A stretch of DNA of 20,966 nucleotides from Bacteroidales bacterium (GTDB taxonomy: Bacteria; Bacteroidota; Bacteroidia; Bacteroidales; VadinHA17): positions 23,411-44,376 of the forward strand of contig PMEC01000243.1 of NCBI GenBank assembly GCA_003155705.1. The letters run 5' to 3'. Made by a program: the position numbers and the translations under genes. The notes beneath the pieces were generated by a model. It was not told the DNA's origin and made no database searches. It saw nothing but the letters and a program-made list of their open reading frames with translations. Numbering within the stretch: position 1 is the first letter of the stretch; the number at the start of each line of letters is the position of its first letter. Shown piece by piece: positions 16,631-20,966 of this stretch.

Positions 16631-18136
16631 ATGTACAGATTCAGAGCTTTACCGGTTATTTTAGTTGCAGTATTATTGCTCTCGTCCTGCAGTTTGTTCA
16701 AAAAGAAAAAAGGTGATTCGGAAGTTTCTTCTACAACCGGATGGCGGTATAACGATCCGGATAATGGCGGATTTGAAGTTGCTGTTGGTGCTGATCAAAA
16801 GACTGGGCCAGGACTTGTTCTGATTGAAGGCGGCGTTTTCAGGATGGGGCGTGTCCAGCAGGATGTTATGTTTGACTGGAACAATGTACCAAGAACCGTA
16901 ACTGTTTCTTCATTTTACATGGATGAAACAGAAGTAAAGAATGTTGACTACCGTGAATACCTTTACTGGCTGAGAAGGGTTTATCAGGCTAGTCCGGAAG
17001 TTTACAGAAACCATCTTCCTGATACACTGGTGTGGAGAAGCCCGGCAGGATTTAATGATCCATATGTTGAGTATTATTTCCGTCACCCCTCTTATAATAA
17101 TTATCCTGTTGTGGGAGTAAGTTGGGTGAAAGCAAGTGACTATTGCCTCTGGAGGACTGACCGTGTAAATGAACAGATACTAATTGATGAAGGTGAACTG
17201 AATTTTGATCCCAACCAGTTAAATGAAAATAATTTTAATACGGAAGCATATCTTGCCAGACTATATGACGGGGCTGTAAATGACAAAGGATTGCGTCCTG
17301 ATCTGAGCGGTGCCAATACCACAAGAAAAACAAACTTTGAAGACGGCATACTTCTTCCACGTTACAGGCTGCCTACGGAAGCAGAATGGGAGTTTGCTGC
17401 ATATGCTCTGAAAGGAAATACTTTCGAGGAAAGAGTCTATGAGAGAAGAATATATCCATGGGATGGTCACAACGTCAGGAATTCGTCACAAAAATATCGT
17501 GGTGAGATGATGGCTAACTTTGTTCGTGCCAGGGGTGACTATATGGGCGTTGCAGGTAGTCTTAATGATAATGGAGCTATCACGGTTGATGTTAAATCAT
17601 ATTGGCCAAACGACTACGGGCTTTATTGCATGGCAGGTAACGTGAATGAATGGGTACTTGATGTTTATCGCCCTCTTTCTTCGACAGATGTTGATGAGTT
17701 TAATCCCTTCAGGGGCAACGTTTATACCGATCTGAAAAGGGATGCAAACGGCAATGTTGTACAGAAAGATAAACTGGGTCGCCTGTTTATTGATACCGTT
17801 AAACCTAAGGATGTTGCACAAAGGTATAATTATAGAAAAGGTGACTATAGAAACTATAAAGATGGGGATCAGAAATCAAGCCTGGATCAAATTGATTGGT
17901 CGGCCCAGTTAGAAGATAAGGAAACTTCAACACGCATGTATCCACAGGACGCTGGAGCAATGGATTATAATAGTCTTATAAATGATAATGCCAGGGTTTA
18001 CAAAGGAGGTTCATGGAAAGACAGGGCTTACTGGCTGAATCCTTCATCAAGAAGATTTCTGGATCAGAATGAATCACGTGACGATCTTGGTTTCAGATGC
18101 GCTATGATAAGAGTGGGTAGCCCATCAGGCTTATAG
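16631..18136 (+). CDS. gldJ: GldJ-like SUMF-domain lipoprotein
   Basis: Lipoprotein with a formylglycine-generating-enzyme-like (SUMF/FGE-sulfatase) fold, as in GldJ and GldK/PorK of gliding and type IX secretion. The 501-residue protein starts MYRFRALPVILVAVLLLSSC with lipobox cysteine Cys20, then a basic KKKK stretch. Fold markers follow in order: LIEGGVFRMG, YMDETEVKNVDYREYLYW, VVGVSWVKASDYCLWR, LPTEAEWEFAAYA, GNVNEWVLDVY and the end block GGSWKDRAYWLNPSSRRF...LGFRCAMIR. The choice of GldJ over GldK rests on length and on context: porU/porV and murF are neighbours, as in flavobacteria. GldL, GldM and GldN, which normally follow GldK, are absent. The ATG at 16631 is chosen because the lipoprotein signal starts there and the earlier ATG lies in a promoter box. 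Confidence 0.85.
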   Translation: MYRFRALPVILVAVLLLSSCSLFKKKKGDSEVSSTTGWRYNDPDNGGFEVAVGADQKTGPGLVLIEGGVFRMGRVQQDVMFDWNNVPRTVTVSSFYMDETEVKNVDYREYLYWLRRVYQASPEVYRNHLPDTLVWRSPAGFNDPYVEYYFRHPSYNNYPVVGVSWVKASDYCLWRTDRVNEQILIDEGELNFDPNQLNENNFNTEAYLARLYDGAVNDKGLRPDLSGANTTRKTNFEDGILLPRYRLPTEAEWEFAAYALKGNTFEERVYERRIYPWDGHNVRNSSQKYRGEMMANFVRARGDYMGVAGSLNDNGAITVDVKSYWPNDYGLYCMAGNVNEWVLDVYRPLSSTDVDEFNPFRGNVYTDLKRDANGNVVQKDKLGRLFIDTVKPKDVAQRYNYRKGDYRNYKDGDQKSSLDQIDWSAQLEDKETSTRMYPQDAGAMDYNSLINDNARVYKGGSWKDRAYWLNPSSRRFLDQNESRDDLGFRCAMIRVGSPSGL

Positions 18137-18158
18137 GAAAACTTTTTAACAATGATAA

Positions 18159-18192
18159 GCCTCATTATGGTTTCATAATGAGGCATTTTTTT
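18159..18192 (+). terminator. Strong hairpin terminator between gldJ and murF
   Basis: A perfect 11-base stem (GCCTCATTATG at 18159-18169, CATAATGAGGC at 18174-18184) with loop GTTT is followed by A and seven Ts (18186-18192). It lies 22 bases after the gldJ-like stop. The murF start codon at 18199 comes only six bases after the T tract. The upstream in-frame ATG at 18178 is inside the right arm of the stem. Confidence 0.85.
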
Positions 18193-18198
18193 AGAATC

Positions 18199-19491
18199 AT
18201 GAAAACTGACCAGCTCTATAACTTGTTTAAGGAGTCCAAAGGGGTTTCAACCGATACCAGGACAATAAAAAATGGTGAAATGTTTTTTGCCCTATGGGGC
18301 GGTAAATATAATGGCAACCTTTATGCTAAAGAAGCTCTGGAAAGAGGTGCATCTGTTGCAGTTGTCGATGATCCACCATATGAGACTGACAACACGATCC
18401 TGGTAGACGATTGCCTTTTTGAACTGCAGGCACTGGCTGCTCATCACAGGAAAGAGCTTAAAGTTCCTTTACTTGCCATTACAGGTACTAACGGCAAAAC
18501 AACCACCAAAGAGTTGATTGCGGCAATAATGTCCAGAAAGTTAAAGGTGCATTATACAAAAGGAAATTTGAATAACCATATCGGAGTTCCTCTCACAATA
18601 CTTTCAGCCCCTCCTGAAACCGAAATGATGATTGTCGAAATGGGTGCTAATCATATCGGGGAAATAAGAACTCTTTGCCTGATTGCCAAGCCCGACTATG
18701 GAATAATAACCAATATAGGAATTGCTCATATTGAAGGATTTGGATCTTTTGACGGAGTAATTAAAGCCAAGACTGAATTATATGAGTATCTGAAAAAAGT
18801 TAACGGAATAGCTATATTTAATGATAAAAACCAGATTCTTACTGAAAAAATATTCAGGTTTGTAAACAGGGCTGTCCCTTATTCTGATCCGACCGGAACT
18901 GATCTCCTGATTGAGCAGATGCCATCAGATTTATATCTTAAACTTTCTGCAGAATATCAACACAAAACCTATACAATCAATACAAATCTTTTTGGCAGAT
19001 ACAATATTGAGAATATACAAGCGGCAATTGCTACAGGACTGTTTCTTGAGGTTGAAATGGCTGATATCGTTGATGCAGTTGAAAAATATGTTCCGGGAAA
19101 CAACAGATCACAGATCAAGGTAACTCCAAATAATACCATTGTCTGTGATTCTTATAATGCAAACCCGAAAAGTATGAGAAAAGCACTTGAATCTTTTAAT
19201 GAACTTAATTCTGAAAAGAAACTTATTATCCTTGGTGATATGTTGGAATTGGGTGAAAAAGCGACTGAGGAACATATTAATATTCTGAAAGATCTGAAGT
19301 TAAAGGGAGCTAGGGATGTATTTCTAGTTGGACCTCAGTTTTCTCTTCATGCAAAAGAATTTGGATACATATCTTTTCCGGAGGCGGGAAGTCTTAAAGA
19401 TTTTCTTGTATCTAAACCTGTAAAAGGGAGCTTTATCCTCGTTAAAGGTTCACGTGGAATGGGACTGGAGAAGATATATGATCTGCTCTAA
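18199..19491 (+). CDS. murF: UDP-MurNAc-tripeptide--D-alanyl-D-alanine ligase
   Basis: Adds D-Ala-D-Ala to UDP-MurNAc-tripeptide using ATP, the last cytoplasmic step in making the peptidoglycan stem peptide. The 430-residue length is normal. The substrate-binding N-terminal block (GVSTDTRTIKNGEMFFALWG) is followed by the Mur ligase P-loop GTNGKTT at residues 96-102, then VEMGANHIGEI, NIGIAHIEGFGS, FGRYNIENIQAAIATG and the C-terminal CDSYNANPKSM and GDMLELG blocks. The start at 18199 (MKTDQLYNLF) fits relatives; the longer frame from 18178 would begin in a terminator stem. No promoter box is seen between that terminator and the gene, so its transcription is unexplained. The 3' end overlaps the convergent metallophosphoesterase gene by 4 bases. 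Confidence 0.96.
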   Translation: MKTDQLYNLFKESKGVSTDTRTIKNGEMFFALWGGKYNGNLYAKEALERGASVAVVDDPPYETDNTILVDDCLFELQALAAHHRKELKVPLLAITGTNGKTTTKELIAAIMSRKLKVHYTKGNLNNHIGVPLTILSAPPETEMMIVEMGANHIGEIRTLCLIAKPDYGIITNIGIAHIEGFGSFDGVIKAKTELYEYLKKVNGIAIFNDKNQILTEKIFRFVNRAVPYSDPTGTDLLIEQMPSDLYLKLSAEYQHKTYTINTNLFGRYNIENIQAAIATGLFLEVEMADIVDAVEKYVPGNNRSQIKVTPNNTIVCDSYNANPKSMRKALESFNELNSEKKLIILGDMLELGEKATEEHINILKDLKLKGARDVFLVGPQFSLHAKEFGYISFPEAGSLKDFLVSKPVKGSFILVKGSRGMGLEKIYDLL

Positions 19492-20660
19492 TTTATATGC
19501 TGAGAAGTTGAATCTGAAAAGGTTAAATTGATCTCCAGAACTTCCGCTCTGCTTCCAGATCTTACCCGCGGTCCCCATAAACCAAACCCGGACGAGACAA
19601 TAAATTGCGTATTACCGATCTTCTTATATCCATAACTAATCTCATAAATCATTTGGGTTATATAGTTAATCGGCCACAGCTGTCCATTATGAGTATGTCC
19701 CGATAGTTGGAGATCAACACCTGCCTTCACTGTTTCACTTAGCCTTAGAGGTTGATGATCGAGAAGAATAACGGGCTTCGAGAGATCAACCTGCTTCATA
19801 AGTTCACTCAGGGGAAGGCGTTCTTTTCTATTGAATCTGGCACCATCTCTGTCAAGCCTTCCTATCAGCTGAATACCACCATCTAAAGTTATTACTTCAT
19901 CTTTAAGTATTCTAATTCCATGTTTTTCAATATAGGGAATTGTCGTGGCGGCGCCACCTATGTATTCGTGATTTCCCGTAATCGCATACAAACCATCCCT
20001 GCATTTTGGACAGGTGAAATAGCTGAGCAGATCGTCTCTCAGAACAGGACCGATCTCACCATCTACAATATCGCCAAGCAACAGAACAACATCGGGATTG
20101 ATCTTTTTAAGCATACCCGATAGTTTTATTATGCTTCTTTTCCTGATAATACTTCCGAGATGAATGTCTGAAACGGCTGCAATCCTGAAGTTTTTAATTT
20201 CACCGGCAGGCTTATTTATAACAATATCGTATTTTTTTACAACAGGTATAATAGCATTAATGAAACCATATATTATTAGTCCGGCTGAAAGTGTCAAAGT
20301 CATCAAAAACGACCATTTCCTGAATAATGGTATTCCATGTACGGATAAAAGGCCCGTGATCCTTGTAATTGGAAAGATTATGTCAGATAACAGCAACGAA
20401 AGAAAACCATAAAGCATGAAAGCCATCCAGAAACCGCCGATAATATTCAGGATATCAGTCAATACAGAAGAGTGGTTTCTTTCAAATATTTTACCGGCAA
20501 TAAAAGTTGAGGCAAGCACTATATATATAATAGTATAAAATAATCTGAAATTGCCTGAATCAGTTATTATTCTGTATCCTTTGAGAAATATATAAAAGTT
20601 GGTAAGAAAATATATTGCGAAGACAACTACAAAAAAAACTAACATGCTGCGTCTGTTCAT
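19488..20660 (-). CDS. Membrane metallophosphoesterase (YkuE/YaeI-like)
   Basis: A 390-residue calcineurin-like phosphoesterase with four N-terminal membrane segments at about residues 6-26, 38-57, 70-91 and 115-139. The catalytic domain begins near 155 and carries a full set of metal motifs: SDIHLG (Asp165, His167), LLGDIVDG (Asp197), TGNHEY (Asn230, His231), LDHQPL and LSGHTHNGQLWP. Relatives such as YkuE and YaeI act on phospholipid or UDP-sugar lipid diphosphates, but the substrate here is unknown. A CPKC pair (Cys217, Cys220) sits just before the GNHE motif, which is not typical. It starts 6 bases after the glycosyltransferase-like gene, so the two form an operon. Its stop overlaps the murF stop by 4 bases tail to tail. 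Confidence 0.9.
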   Translation of the reverse strand: MNRRSMLVFFVVVFAIYFLTNFYIFLKGYRIITDSGNFRLFYTIIYIVLASTFIAGKIFERNHSSVLTDILNIIGGFWMAFMLYGFLSLLLSDIIFPITRITGLLSVHGIPLFRKWSFLMTLTLSAGLIIYGFINAIIPVVKKYDIVINKPAGEIKNFRIAAVSDIHLGSIIRKRSIIKLSGMLKKINPDVVLLLGDIVDGEIGPVLRDDLLSYFTCPKCRDGLYAITGNHEYIGGAATTIPYIEKHGIRILKDEVITLDGGIQLIGRLDRDGARFNRKERLPLSELMKQVDLSKPVILLDHQPLRLSETVKAGVDLQLSGHTHNGQLWPINYITQMIYEISYGYKKIGNTQFIVSSGFGLWGPRVRSGSRAEVLEINLTFSDSTSQHIN

Positions 20661-20666
20661 TTTTAA

Positions 20667-20966
20667 TCAGATATTCATTTTGAGTTTTTCAAAGGTTTTA
20701 TTCCTTTTTATATAAAACTCAAAAACTGCACTCTTGTTCAAAACAATATTTGAAAATTCTGTTTTAGGAAGACTTTTTAAAGATTCTCTTTGTTTTTTCA
20801 GACTGGCTAAATGTCTGTAATAATCCATATGGGCTTTCCAGACTGATCTGACATGTACAAATTTCCCTGAAAAGATAAATAATAAAATAGCTAAGCCATC
20901 GATTAATTTTCTGATAAATAGCGTTTTATGAAATTTGCGCTGAGGGAGATTTTTGTACAAAAGAAA
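20667..20966 (-). CDS. C-terminal end of a probable family 2 glycosyltransferase
   Basis: The frame is open at the window edge, so only the last 99-100 residues are visible. They begin FLLYKNLPQRKFHKTLFIR, followed by a hydrophobic segment (LIDGLAILLFIFSGKF) and a basic, helical tail (YYRHLASLKKQRESLKSLP). This pattern is common at the end of membrane-associated Bacteroidota GT2 glycosyltransferases, in which a membrane helix follows the catalytic domain and a VWKAHMDYY-like block follows it. The catalytic domain itself lies outside the window, so the call rests on this tail only. A TTG at 20960 is in frame but is not a real start. The metallophosphoesterase gene follows 6 bases after the stop. 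Confidence 0.55.
   Translation of the reverse strand, partial: FLLYKNLPQRKFHKTLFIRKLIDGLAILLFIFSGKFVHVRSVWKAHMDYYRHLASLKKQRESLKSLPKTEFSNIVLNKSAVFEFYIKRNKTFEKLKMNI

Noticed and set aside
18178..18198. Seven-residue N-terminal extension of MurF
   Set aside because: The ATG lies in the right arm of a strong terminator hairpin and relatives start at the later ATG.
20667..20960. A complete 97-residue protein starting at TTG 20960
   Set aside because: The frame continues open to the window edge and the visible part looks like the tail of a longer glycosyltransferase.

Overview
The window looks like chromosomal DNA from a member of the Bacteroidota. The case rests on type IX secretion genes (porU, porV, a porP/sprF-like gene and a gldJ-like gene), on the roughly 670-residue class of urocanate hydratase, on promoters of the Bacteroidota form TAnnTTTG, and on gene starts without clear Shine-Dalgarno sequences. 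The DNA is moderately AT-rich. The gene content suggests an environmental Bacteroidales/Marinilabiliales-like lineage, but the species cannot be named from this sequence. I found no tRNA, rRNA, CRISPR array, transposase or phage gene.

Layout. (1) 1-2540, minus: alaS, cut at its 3' end by the window edge. (2) 2654-8009, plus: a run of seven genes comprising two tandem paralogous membrane-anchored M23 peptidases, a CapA-type metallophosphatase-like protein, a small MerR regulator, a Nif3/DUF34 protein and a coiled-coil C4 zinc-ribbon protein (six genes after the divergent alaS promoter region, with the second peptidase having its own promoter). Spacing is a few bases from the capA-like gene onward, and the run ends at a strong terminator near 8055-8077. 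(3) 8082-8220: a non-coding element built from nested inverted repeats. (4) 8292-10292, plus: hutU, standing alone without other histidine-degradation genes. (5) 10285-15463, minus: porU, porV and ispF; ispF overlaps porV by 4 bases and meets hutU tail to tail with an 8-base overlap. (6) 15582-18136, plus: a PorP/SprF-like outer-membrane protein and a GldJ-like SUMF lipoprotein, followed by a terminator. (7) 18199-19491, plus: murF, whose start codon lies directly after that terminator. (8) 19488-20966, minus: the end of a probable family 2 glycosyltransferase and a membrane metallophosphoesterase; the latter overlaps murF tail to tail by 4 bases.

How the genes fit together. Most of the window concerns the cell envelope: peptidoglycan precursor synthesis (murF), peptidoglycan cutting (M23 pair), isoprenoid precursor supply (ispF) and protein export across the outer membrane. 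PorU is the sortase that removes C-terminal signals from type IX substrates at the cell surface and PorV is its shuttle/anchor. GldJ-like and PorP/SprF-like proteins belong to the motor/ring side or the gliding branch of the same system. alaS, nif3 and the zinc-ribbon gene are housekeeping.

Several gene starts were moved from the longest possible reading frame: porU (TTG at 15475 lies inside a promoter box; ATG 15463 chosen), gldJ (16631), murF (18199, because the upstream ATG lies in a terminator stem) and hutU (8292). I did not find a clearly novel system. The most unusual items are the nested inverted-repeat element and the terminator placed against the murF start.
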